DNA from: Mercenaria mercenaria
Taxonomy: Eukaryota > Mollusca > Bivalvia > Venerida > Veneridae
Assembly (NCBI RefSeq): GCF_021730395.1
Contig: NC_069371.1
Coordinates: 75,174,001 to 75,238,000, forward strand
DNA: 64,000 nucleotides
Direction: 5' to 3'
In this document: positions 47,203 to 56,802 of the stretch, one piece after another
Layout: each line of letters begins with the position of its first letter
Numbering within the stretch: position 1 is the first letter of the stretch
The notes under the pieces: generated by a model
What the model saw: the letters and a program-made list of their open reading frames with translations, nothing else
Database searches by the model: none
Told to the model about the DNA's origin: nothing
Position numbers and translations under genes: made by a program

Positions 47203-48196
47203 GTAAGTTATATTCATGTTATTATTATTTATGATTATTATTGATTTCTTGAATTACTAGACTTCAGTAAACAATATCTTTTGCGGAATACTTATCATAT
47301 TCCGAATTGTCTAACTACTTTTTTGGCAAATATGTAATTTTCTGGCTGAACTATACATCATATAAAATTATACATTATTTAGATATATACATTATTTAAG
47401 GAACAAAAAGGCCCATTACATAGAGTTATACAGTTTGTATGTTTACATTCCATTAGCTGACCAAAATCTGATTAACTACTTTTTACCATTTGATAATATT
47501 TTTATTTTATTTTATAAAATATTGTAAAATCTGGTCAGAAAGAAATAAACAATATACAGATCATAATCACATTATGAAAGCAAACAAATTCAAATATACA
47601 AGTAATCAATGCATTGTCAAGTTAATCCAATCAGAGGAGATAATGTGTTATCAGTAGGTGTTAATTCAATCAAGAGATTCTGTATATTTAATGGAATGAG
47701 AAATAAATAAAAAATATTTATTTTAAAGTACCAGAATTAAAAAGAAATAATGGGTCGTTCCATGAGGAAACCTGTATTAGTGACCAAAAAAAATCAAAAT
47801 TAAGATAACAAAATATTCATTAAGAACATTCTTTTATCTTTAAAATCTTAAAATGAAGTAATTATCTTAAAGTATAGGTCCATGCATTGGCCAGAGTATT
47901 CGCAACTTTGGACAGTTGATTATGTTCACGCTATTAGTATTTCACTGCCTTGATAAAAAAATTTATGATTTTTATAACACTCTTCTCTTCCAGCAACAGC
48001 ATGATAAGAGATTTTTTTTGGAAAATTATTTATAGTTTGTGTAAAAAGGTATTATTATTTATAGTTTGTGTAAAAATGTATTAAGTTAAACATTCTTTTC
48101 AGTAATTTCATTCTCTTACTACGGTATATTTTTTCAGTTACTTATGCATAATTTGTCATTTCTATCTCCTATAAATGTTTCTTATGTCTTTTACAG

Positions 48197-48340
48197 CTAC
48201 CGTGCAGGGGTTATGTCTGCAAGTTCCTTGCTAAAAAAGATGAGCACCATTTACAAACGCAGGCTCACTACAACAGTTCACGAGGAGGAATAATTGTGAT
48301 AAAAACATTAACTAGCATAGGAGTGGATTTGACTTCTTGA
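48197..48340 (+). CDS. Possible exon 2 of a passenger gene in the TIR element
   Basis: The acceptor 'gtcttttacag' follows a pyrimidine-rich stretch. 47 codons follow (LPCRGYVCKFLAKKDEHH...) to a TGA, then an AATAAA at 48,484-48,489. The base composition is clearly less AT-rich than the surrounding element. Joined to the open frame at 47,038 it gives about 102 residues. I do not recognise the protein. Two Cys and one His pair are present but too few to call a zinc finger. Confidence 0.35.
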   Translation, partial: LPCRGYVCKFLAKKDEHHLQTQAHYNSSRGGIIVIKTLTSIGVDLTS

Positions 48341-48915
48341 TATTGTGTAGCTGGAACACTTTGAATTATTATATTGTGAATTTGACTTCTTGGTGTAGAA
48401 CAGTGAATGAATAGTGCGATATGTGATTTTTACTTAATAACTATGCAGTTGTGACTGTTCTGATGTTTTATTAATGTTTTATAAATAAAGTTATAACTCT
48501 GATCAGGATTTTTGTTCATTCTACACAAATTTAGATTGTATAGAAGAAAAGATTTTTCCTTCATAAATGTTCACACCTTATTACTGGTGATTAATGGGTT
48601 TATAACACCTACTAATATTAAGCCCTCAGCACAATTAATGCACAACCATGTATAGTTGATAGGTGTTGATTGCATTAATTTAGGTGCTAATAAATCATAA
48701 AATTTTGTGTATTATCAAAAGATAATCCATAAGTTTCAAACCCTTTAAAAGATATGAATTAATTAAAAAGAATTAATAGATCTAATACAAAAAAAATTAG
48801 GGGGACGTTTTGACCAAATTCTAAACTGAATGGGGGACGTTTTGACCAAAATGGGGGGTGTTTTGACCAGGGGACGTTTTGACTAGGGGACGTTTTGACT
48901 TGATACCGAATTTAG

Positions 48916-50040
48916 TAGTCTCTGACCCGGATCGAGAAACGACAATAAAGAATTTAAGGATTTTTTAATATTTAACCAGAGTTTCGAGTTAATCAATAAC
49001 TTCTGGGACTCCCACAGTAACAAATTCAAGTTTACATGATGTCAGGTCAGCTGTCATTGTATCCTTTCACAGAAATTAGCTAAATTAGTGTTAGAAGTAA
49101 GTTGATATGTAGTCGGATATAATTTTTTGTGATATTATAGTTTTTGAGTGGTGGGTTGCATTGTATGTGCATTGTATACTCTGGTTTCGGTAAATATACT
49201 GATTTGATCAAAATTACACTTGTTTCAGTTAGATCAGTTGCACCTGTATAAGTTTGGCACACCTGTGTGAGAGATTGAAACGGATATCGCCTGGTTGAGA
49301 TCTATACTAAGCAGGGTGTGGTATAAACTGTGTCCACCTATTGCCATTGTCCGCACTGAATATTCTCTGTTTCATCGCACATAGCACAAGGCACAGAAGG
49401 AGAGGACTGAAAAAAAATTAAAGCAGGCATCAAGAGTGAAGAGGACAGGGCTTCAGATAAGATGCGTATAATGTAAATTACACTTAAAAATAATGCATAT
49501 AAGCATGTCTGATAATTTTTAAGCGTATTAAAACATATATGAAATTACAGAAACGCACGCAGTGACTTTTTACTAGCATAAACAAAATCTGAATCGTCTG
49601 GATGCTTTAAGTAACAGAGCATGTTCGGCATTAATTCTCCCATATTGAACGTACACACGCATTGAATGGTACTCTATACACCTAGGTAAAACTATATTAT
49701 ACACTCAATGTGTGTGTAAAACTAAAGGTTTGGAATTAATATGGATGTTACAGTAGTGTGTTTTAAAGCAGTGTTGATTCAAAATATCACCTTTTACCAT
49801 TTTTACTCTTATTAAAATTATGATGAGTAAATACTCATAGGCCAAAAAAATTATCTGGAGCCCAGAGCGGATATAACATACTGAAATTAAAGTCTGTCAA
49901 CCATAACAGATGCTAAATTATATTTCCAGATTGTTGCATCTATCTATTTGTACTGCCATGCCATCTTTCCGAATATTACGTGCAGGTGCGCGTCTGTGTG
50001 AGAGATTTAAAAGAAGAAATGTGTAGGAGGGTAAAAGTAA
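48916..50040. other. Mostly unrecognised sequence
   Basis: Nothing recognised except the exon-like stretch at 49,385-49,465. Confidence 0.5.
49385..49465 (+). CDS. Exon-like stretch, basic helical peptide (uncertain)
   Basis: After 'tctgtttcatcgcacatag' an open phase of 27 codons reads HKAQKERTEKKLKQASRVKR and on to a possible donor TGC|gtataa. The residue make-up (Lys, Glu, Arg, Gln, Ala) is that of a charged helix, unlike AT-rich noise. The other two phases stop quickly. Its phase does not directly fit the terminal exon at 53,193, so if both are real another exon lies between. No family recognised. Confidence 0.25.
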
Positions 50041-50133
50041 TACTAATGTATTCGTGAAGTGTTGAAAATCAAGATGACAGTGTTATTAAAAAGAGAAGTA
50101 TAAACAGTTAAAAGAGATTAAAAACAGCATTTT

Positions 50134-50608
50134 TCACATTAGATCGTGTGAGAACATTTGGTCACTCCCTGTCTGAATTGTTTCGGGGTTGGGACCTGCA
50201 CAACCTTGGTTGGAAGAGAGTTCCATAGAACTATTATAAGTAGCTGGGAAGAAAGAGAATTTGTAATAATTACAGGGTGTAATGATCTGCTTGTAAGACA
50301 AGGGGTGCATGTGTCTAGTGAAGTGAGTAGTGGGTATGACGTAAGGGGGCATTGGCACTGCAACCAGTCCATTTACAATTTTATAAACCATAAATAGCCT
50401 GGCATCTGATCTTCTGTCTTCAAGCGAACGCCACCCTAGTTTGTTTACCATTTGGGAGACACTCGCATGCTGTATGTGGAATAATCGTTGGAAACCCACA
50501 GTACATTTTGAAGGGTTAAACTCCATGTCCCATTTGCTCTTTCAGACCTGTAACCTGTCAAGATACTTTTTGATGGTGATGTAAACAGCAGTGTCGTCAG
50601 CAAATAAC
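50134..50608 (-). pseudogene. LINE reverse transcriptase, FADD motif and C-terminal part
   Basis: In the shifted frame VRLFADDTAVYI holds the catalytic FADD (50,593-50,604). A TGA follows after LDRLQV, then MEFNPSKCTV. There the sequence jumps directly to FQRLFHIQHASVSQM and LGWRSLEDRRSDARLFMVYK, so roughly 100 or more residues of the connecting region are missing. The end LVAVPMPPYV...YYKFSFFPATYNSSMEL is the usual C-terminus of such LINEs. Confidence 0.8.
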
Positions 50609-50609
50609 C

Positions 50610-51415
50610 GGACCTGTGAAGCAGGTCATTTATGTGTAGTGAAAAGAGAAGAGGGTCTAGAACAGAACCTTGGGGTACTCCGGATGTTACTGGGACTTCA
50701 TCTGAAGTTTCCCCATCAACTAAGGCTGACTGGCGCCGGCCTATCAGGAAGGATTTGACCCATTGCAAAGTGTTGCCCTGGACGCCATGTTGATTAAGTT
50801 TAAAGAGAAGCTTTTGGTGGTTGACCTTATCGAACGCTTCCGAGAAGTCCAACAGTACTAAGTCTGTTTGGTGACCTTGGATTAAGTTTCTTGACAGATC
50901 TTCAACTAGCTCTAGGAGCTGTGTTTCACATGACCTTTTTTCCCTAAAATCGTGCTGTAAGTCAAAAAGAATATTGTTGACCTGGAAGTGCTTTGTAATA
51001 TTGGATGCAACAATGTGCTCTAATAGTTTACAGAGAACACATGTCAAAGAAATTGGCCGATAGTTGGCACGGTTACTTTTATCCCCCTTTTTAAAAAGAG
51101 GAGTGACGTTTGCTTTGGACCAGTCAGATGGCATGGTACCAGTGTCAAGGGATTTTTGACATAACTTGATAACTAGTGGGGCGATTTGGACACACAAATT
51201 TTTAAAAACAATTGGTTTTAAATGATCAGGGCCACAAGCTTTGTCAGTTTTTAGGGTTGACAATAATTTTTGGACACCTTTAACATCAGCAGTGAAGTTT
51301 GACATTATTGGATATTTACACTTTAAGCTTTGGGGTAGGGCATTGCTAAGGAGAGTTTGTACTTTCATTTTGCACAGTTGACCTAATTTTAGAGGTGACA
51401 TTGGTGTAAATACTG
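50610..51415 (-). pseudogene. LINE reverse transcriptase, N-terminal part of the domain
   Basis: Carries GPDHLKPIVFKNL, then PLFKKGDKSNRANYRPISL, motif A LLDFSEAFDKVNHQKL with its catalytic Asp, and motif B GVPQGSVLDPLLFSLHINDL. The usual Gly in SVLGPLLF is Asp here. Just after LHINDL the reading frame shifts by one base, so the second catalytic motif lies in another frame. Confidence 0.85.
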
Positions 51416-51429
51416 ATTGAAGTTAAGTA

Positions 51430-52010
51430 TTGGGTTAACCGTGTACCTAACCATTCAATGTTGAGCCAAAAACGTCTGCATTCTAATTTTCATGAGAAAA
51501 TGATGACATCAGGTGGGGTTCATAGCACATAGTCAAGAATGGAGTTGGGGTCTTGAAACTGGCAATTTAAGACTCATAAAAATCAATTTTTTGACTCAAT
51601 CTTCATGTATATATAGAACTTTTTTGTTAATTAAGTTTTGTCTAAGTGACTTTTACCTTGTCATTTAGAGCAATGAAATCAGGTGAATGATAAAATGCCA
51701 TCATGTACTTCCTAATATGTAAAATGTTAAATCAGAGTGATTTACCATTTTTACCAACTTCTTGAAGTATTTTTTTCCTTTACAAAGTTTTCAGAGATTT
51801 ACAGGTTCCTTTCAATACACAGAGGGAAGCTAATATAGCATGGGGTACCCTTAGTGTAGACCCAGAACCTAAACGCGGAGGTTGCAAGAAAACACTCACA
51901 GTAAAGGATACAGTTTTACACGTGTAAAATTTATTTTCTTATTTGCATCTACAGTTAAGTGCGTTTAATTTCAATTGCCATACCTACAGTACTTATCGTT
52001 TAGGATAATG
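51430..52010. other. Intergenic, nothing recognised
   Basis: AT-rich sequence without repeats or open frames that I can support. Confidence 0.6.
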
Positions 52011-52222
52011 ATTTTAGCCTGCTATATTTCTAAAATGGACAGGTACATCATTCAATTCGGGCAGTACCACTTTTTATTCAAAGGTGTGTTCACTGAAAAT
52101 TTACTAGCTGAAAAGATAACAGTGCAGACCATGATCAGCCTGCATGTCTGATCTTGGTCAGATCTTGGTCTGCACTGGTCGCAAAGGCAGAATCACTTGC
52201 CGCCAGCAGGCTTAAGGTTAAA
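52010..52222. mobile_element. MITE, TTAACC-ended family, copy 5
   Basis: Has 'atttctaaaatggaca', 'cagaccatgatcagcctg', its inverse region 'ggtctgcactggtcgc', and the right end 'caggcttaaggttaa'. The left end is slightly decayed. Confidence 0.65.
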
Positions 52223-52410
52223 CACCCTCTTGTTTTGATATTTGGTATGGGTGAATAAACCTTTTGTTAGAACTGAACTGATAATGATCTGTTAGTAAGT
52301 AAGTTAATATATTTCCTGAGGTTATATGATCAGCTGACATGGTGTCCTAAATGAGTCATGTGTTGGTATTATATTTTCAGGAAGAAATTTCAGTAAGAGT
52401 TTGTAAAGTG

Positions 52411-52685
52411 TCCTGGACCTCCGGGACCAAATGGTTAAGGTTGTTGACTTCCAATCACTTGCCCCTCCCTGATGTGGGTTTGGGGCCTCACTTGGGGCGT
52501 TGAAGACTGCATATGAGGAAGCTATCCAGCTGACTTACGGAAGGTCGGTGGTTCTACCCAGGTGCCCGTCTATGGTGAAATAATGCATGGAGAGGCACCA
52601 GGGGTCTTCCTCCACTATCAAAGCTGGAAAGTCACCATATGATCTATAATTGTGTTGGTGCGATATTAAGCCCAACATTGTAAAG
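52411..52685 (+). repeat. tRNA-derived SINE, family 2, with full head
   Basis: The head 'aaatggttaaggttgttgac' (A box with the variable-arm-type 'gtggttaagg' of Leu/Ser tRNAs) and 'atgtgggtttggggcc' (decayed B box) precede the body 'cttacggaaggtcgg', 'gtgcccgtc', 'gggtcttcctccac' and the tail 'tgttggtgcgatattaagc'. It is the most complete copy of this family here. Confidence 0.85.
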
Positions 52686-52796
52686 TGTCCATAAATTTAA
52701 GTTCAAGTGTAGTTTAGTTTGCATGAAATATATTATTAAAGGCACATAAGTATTGAGTGTAAACTATTTATTGAAATGCACACATTATATGGTCTA

Positions 52797-53040
52797 TTAT
52801 ACTGTTGAAAAACGGCATTAAACCCAAAACAAACAAACAAATAAACCTGTGATTGCCCAGAATGTTTTATACATTACAAGATACCTTGAATTCATTCATC
52901 CTTTATGTCACCTAGACTCATGTGAGGCAGTTATCAGTTACATGTGGAGAACAGTTTAGCACTTACAAGTACAAAGTTCAGGAAAACTTTTGAAGTTTAC
53001 TGACAGCTTTATTCAACTGAAATGCTGTTTAAACTAAAAA
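52797..53040 (+). repeat. SINE family 1 remnants: tail followed by diverged body
   Basis: 'actgttgaaaaacggcatt' with an 'aaacaaacaaacaaa' end is the 3' tail of the family at 45,618. Right behind it, 52,890-53,035 is a strongly diverged body ('attcatcctttatgtcacc', 'gtggagaacag', 'gaaatgctgtttaaac'). These are two fragments of different age, end to end. Confidence 0.65.
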
Positions 53041-53192
53041 AGTGAATAATTCAACAAATGGATTCTGTTGTTTGTCTGCCAGAAATGTATTGCAAAAGAT
53101 TGAACTTCATAGACAAAGTTCAATTTTAACTTCCTTGTTACTGTTATTTTTGCGTTTACCTATTTATTTGCCTATTTATTTTCACCTTTCAG

Positions 53193-53316
53193 GCATTTGG
53201 AAGCTCAGGAAGCCAGATCACTCCGTGTAGGAATGAATTCTTTCCTTGATCATCTAAACCTTGTAGTGAACACAATAGAGCAGTTCGGACCTCCTCGGCC
53301 TGTAGATACCTCATAG
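53193..53316 (+). CDS. Terminal coding exon of an unidentified host gene
   Basis: A strong acceptor, 'atttattttcacctttcag', is followed by a phase that reads 40 residues (HLEAQEARSLRVGMNSFLDHL...GPPRPVDTS) to a TAG at 53,314. The sequence has the amphipathic pattern of a helix, and the peptide composition stands out from the AT-rich surroundings. The other two phases end sooner. The exon starts with one base completing a codon, so the preceding exon must end two bases into a codon; I could not find it. I cannot name the protein. Possible poly(A) signals follow at 54,182, 55,538 and 56,118. Confidence 0.5.
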
Positions 53317-53449
53317 CAAAATATATAGGGAAAAAAACAACAAATTTCATATGGTGTAGTTAAGTGAAGGATGTAGAAGAGCTGTTTGTCAGATATCGGG
53401 TATAAAGATGTGAACGGAATTTCTTAACATGATTCTCCATACTAAGAAA

Positions 53450-53625
53450 TTATTTAATTTCGTGGCCATAAAATTTCGTGGTTTTGGCTGAAACAGCTGT
53501 TTCTTGTGGATATGAATTTGTGAATATCAACTCTTGAGGTTAAAGTGTTTGGATTGATGCAACCCCGAAATACAGGAAAATTTGTCTCCCACAAATATTG
53601 ACAATTTCACAGTTTTATGGTATAA
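53450..53625. mobile_element. MITE, ACTGTGAAAT-type family
   Basis: 'aatttcgtggccataaaat' at the left and 'cacaaatattgacaatttcacagt' at the right match the palindromic family. The left edge is not sharp. Confidence 0.55.
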
Positions 53626-53665
53626 GAAACTGCGAGATGAACCTTGAGAATTATTGATAAGGCGT

Positions 53666-53990
53666 AAAAAAAAAAAATTGTTTGTTTCCGGTATCCCGAC
53701 CTACCCTAAATTTTTGGCCCGACCCTAAATGTTTTTATGGCCTTGGAGAATATTTTTTTCAACTTTTTAACAAAAAGATGCAAAACTGCATTTTTCATGC
53801 TTTAAACATGGCCAGTGATGTTAGAAATCAACTCACTGATGCTCTAAAGGCATAACCCTCTTATTTGTAATCATTTTTTGACAAAAAAATAATTTCCGAA
53901 AAGTCTCCCTTAATTAAAAAAATTTCCCACCTACCTAAATGTACCCTAATTTTTTTTGAGCCTGTTACCGGAAACAAAGAATTTTTTTTT
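53666..53990. mobile_element. Possible inverted-repeat element with TTGTTTCCGGTA ends
   Basis: Left 'aaaattgtttgtttccggta' and right 'taccggaaacaaagaatttt' are inverted over about 20 bases, followed inward by 'cgacctaccctaaattttt' and 'cctaaatgtaccctaattttt', which are direct rather than inverted. It is an A/T-rich, non-coding element of about 325 bp. Confidence 0.5.
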
Positions 53991-55642
53991 TTTAGGCCTA
54001 AGGAAAACAAAAATTTTTCTCAAAGTGTTTGGAACAGTATCCTTTTACCTTTTACTATGTATAATATCAATTCTAGCAATGAAGAGTGAATGATAGGGAT
54101 TTTATGGCATGTAAGCACAATGCAGTCTTTTTTTGCACAAAGTTTGAACTTGTTTCATCACAGCTGTGTTAGCAGGAGTGGAATAAAGAAATACCATCTC
54201 CTTTTTTTAACTGTCTGTCCAACACAGTTTTGTTTAGAAATACATTGTAACATTTATACTGTGTTTAGCTATACCTTTATTATGTGTTTACTGTGTTAAA
54301 CCACATGCATAGAACTGTTTATGCACATAAACATGTTAATTTCATGTTTATGACTTTACGATATACCATATGACTTGTAGAATTGTTCATATTTTCAAAT
54401 AAGAAATTTGAGTCTAGTATGCCTTTAAAATGACAAATGGGACTTTCATGAAACTTGATAAAAGGAAAGATGGCAACGGAATGAAATGTAGATCTCAAGA
54501 ATTTTAACTCTATCTGAAATATATTTTGTTAATTATCTCCCTTTTTAATTTTAATTTCTTAAATTCATGAGATAACTTTGCCACTGTTGAAAGGAATTGT
54601 AATGTGCAAGGAGCACTACTCTTATCCTGGATAGTTTCAAGTTTATCTCCCCTTTTGTACTTTTTTCAATACATTTTTTGCTGGACTATTTTAAGAACAA
54701 TGTGAGCAACTGTACTTGTGCAAGTGGTGGCATCACACCTTGGTTAAAATTTTATGTGCACAGCTGTATCTCAATAATCATTGCTGGTATTGGATTGAAA
54801 CTGCACGCATGTTATAGGATTACTGAATGTTGTCAATTATTTACTAAAACATGCACTTCAGTCATTGTTTTAATTACCAAGTAATTTCCATAAATACCTT
54901 AGGATTAAGATGATATTTTTTAGGAGTGGTTCATACCTGAAATCTAGTTTTTTCAGTTTCATTACCTATTCATACGCCCGAAATAAGATGATTATTGAAA
55001 AAGTAAGACAAATAGATTTATGGTTCTCGTCATATCATACTGATCATTTGTGCCAAGTCTTTTAATTTGAAATCCATCCATGAGTGACAAAGTTACAGAC
55101 CGGACACAAATGAAGACGAATGAAGAAACAAATGGAGGGATGGATTACTGTATGCATCTTGAAATGCTTTATTTCCAGATTGTCTCCCTTTTGTATAAAA
55201 ATAAGCTTGTTGTGAAAGTTATTTATTAAGTTTGAAAATTATAATTCAGTTCTTTATTAACTTTATTAAAGATCTTGATATTTCCAACCGCATTAGACCT
55301 ACTGGTAGTATTTACTGTCAGGAAATTACTGTTAAGGCATTTTGTTATTAGCCCAAGTAAAATGAAGGTTGAATTTGGGAAAGTCTTCAATGTTCTGTGA
55401 CATATCCACAGGAGGATGCAAGGGAATGGTCAAGTTAGCGCATTATCTTGAGAGTGTCTTATTTCTAAAGCATGTAACTCTGAAAATATTTAATTATATA
55501 ATTACCTTTTACAGAGATGTTCTAAACATCTTTGAATAAAAATAAACAGTATTGTGTCTTTGATATCTGGACACCCGAGGTGAACATTTTGATATTTTAC
55601 TTAGGGTAGACACATTTTCTTGAAATAAGTAACACATTGCAT

Positions 55643-55913
55643 TAATTTTTATGCCCCCGAAGGGAGGCATATTAGTTTTCAACTGTCCGTCAATTAGTTC
55701 GTTTGTTCGTTCGTCACAACGTTAACTTTTGGATTGAAGGCACTTTACTCACGAACCACTGCACCCAGGACCTTCTAACTTCACATGCTGATAGTACTTA
55801 TTGAGTACACGACCCCTGTTGACTTTGGGGTCACCAGGTCAAAGGTGAAGGTCACCAGGTCAAAGGTCAAGGCGCTGCGGGGGCATTTGTCACCGTTAGT
55901 GACAGCTCTTGTT
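55643..55913. mobile_element. Bivalve-type repeat element (TGCCCCCGAAGG...GGGGGCATTTGTC)
   Basis: Left end 'tatgcccccgaagggaggcat' and right end 'ctgcgggggcatttgtcacc' carry inverted 'tgcccc' and 'ggggca' words, followed by 'gtgacagctcttgtt'. The interior has 'gttcgtttgttcgttcgtc' and 'ggtcaccaggtcaaaggt' direct repeats. It is non-coding. Confidence 0.7.
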
Positions 55914-56356
55914 ATTATCTGCATTCAGATTTGTACATTTTACATGTTACATTGTATCCATTGTTTTTAGTATATGTATGAAAGATATTAAATATTCCAT
56001 TTAAGTACATATCAAATTAATGACTCCTTGTAAAACTTTGCGGCCTATAGTTCCTGCTGTGTAACCACTCTATGTTCAATACAATGTCATGTTTGCTGGG
56101 CTAAAGTCAAAACTTGAATAAAAATACCAGAGAAAGTTTATTTCTGATGTCAAGTAATAAAACTCTTACTAAATGGCTTGCTAGTCAATAGTTCTGACTG
56201 GTGACAGGCAAACCTTTTGAGTCGGATTAAACACCCAAAGCCACACCAAAACACATGAAAAGGAGCATTGAAGTAAAAAAAATAATTGAAACTAATAGCA
56301 TGTTTAAGAATAAAACTAGCTGAATAGTTACAAAAAAATGACAAAATATGATTTTT

Positions 56357-56802
56357 ATATGCCCGTTTCTGAAAGAGAGGGTCGTATTATGTGAACACCT
56401 GTGGCAGGCGAGAGGCAGTTGGGCAGTCAGTGTCAAAAAGTATGTCCCACCCTCTAAGTCAAATAGTTTTTGTCCGATCTTCACCAAACTTGCTGACAAT
56501 GTTTGTGGGCATAATATCTTGGCCAAGTTCGATAACCACCCAAATCGCCTAAGGGACTCTTGGATTACGACCCTTGAAGTACCCGAAAAACTGCCAAATT
56601 GAATGTAGCCTTGTCCGCTCTCTAAGTCGAACGCTTTTCATCCGATCTTCACCAAACTTGCTGACAATGTTTTTGGGCATAATATCTCAGTCAAGTTCGA
56701 TTACCACCCAAATCGCCTGAGGCACTATTGGATTATGGCCCTTGAATTTACGTAACTGAATATTTAGTTTGACATATTTTGTGACAGTCTGGCACTCTTG
56801 TT
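56357..56802. mobile_element. Tandem-repeat element, two ~180-bp units
   Basis: 'tccgatcttcaccaaacttgc' and 'gggcataatatct' recur at 56,473 and 56,641. It starts with 'atgcccgtttctgaaagagagg' and ends 'gtctggcactcttgttt'. Non-coding; the open frames through it are accidental. Confidence 0.7.

Larger units (their letters stand above)
46508..48907. mobile_element. 2.4-kb DNA transposon with GTCAAAACGTCCCC termini
   Basis: The left end GGATGTTAGTCAAAACG and the inverse of the right end, GGTATCAAGTCAAAACG, start an inverted repeat. It then alternates 'gtcaaaacgtccccc' and 'gtcaaaacaccccc' over about 110 bp at each end. An 8-bp GAATTTAG flanks it. The interior is very AT-rich and unique, with a possible two-exon gene (47,038-48,340) and a poly(A) signal at 48,484. 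I see no recognisable transposase. Superfamily unknown: the 8-bp duplication and GG start do not settle it. Confidence 0.85.
50040..51430 (-). mobile_element. LINE (CR1/Jockey-like non-LTR retrotransposon), 5'-truncated
   Basis: A reverse-transcriptase fragment with a family-typical order of motifs. It lacks the endonuclease and the N-terminal part of the reverse transcriptase, as usual for 5'-truncated LINE insertions. It is broken by at least one frameshift, one in-frame stop and an internal deletion (see the two parts). It is a dead copy. Assignment to the CR1/Jockey group rests on the wording of the motifs. Confidence 0.85.
53317..55642. other. Possible 3' UTR or intergenic, few features
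   Basis: Contains the MITE-like stretch at 53,450-53,625 and at 53,660-53,990 an inverted, A/T-rich pair ('tttgtttccggtatcccgacc' and 'cctgttaccggaaacaaag'). If the exon at 53,193 is real, part of this is its 3' UTR. Confidence 0.45.

Noticed and set aside
50134-51415. Retrovirus-like or LTR element
   Set aside because: The reverse transcriptase wording is of the LINE type and there are no long terminal repeats, protease, RNase H or integrase nearby.
55785-56602. Short open frames in 55.8-56.6 kb
   Set aside because: They run through tandem-bearing repeat elements found many times in such genomes and have no conserved protein.
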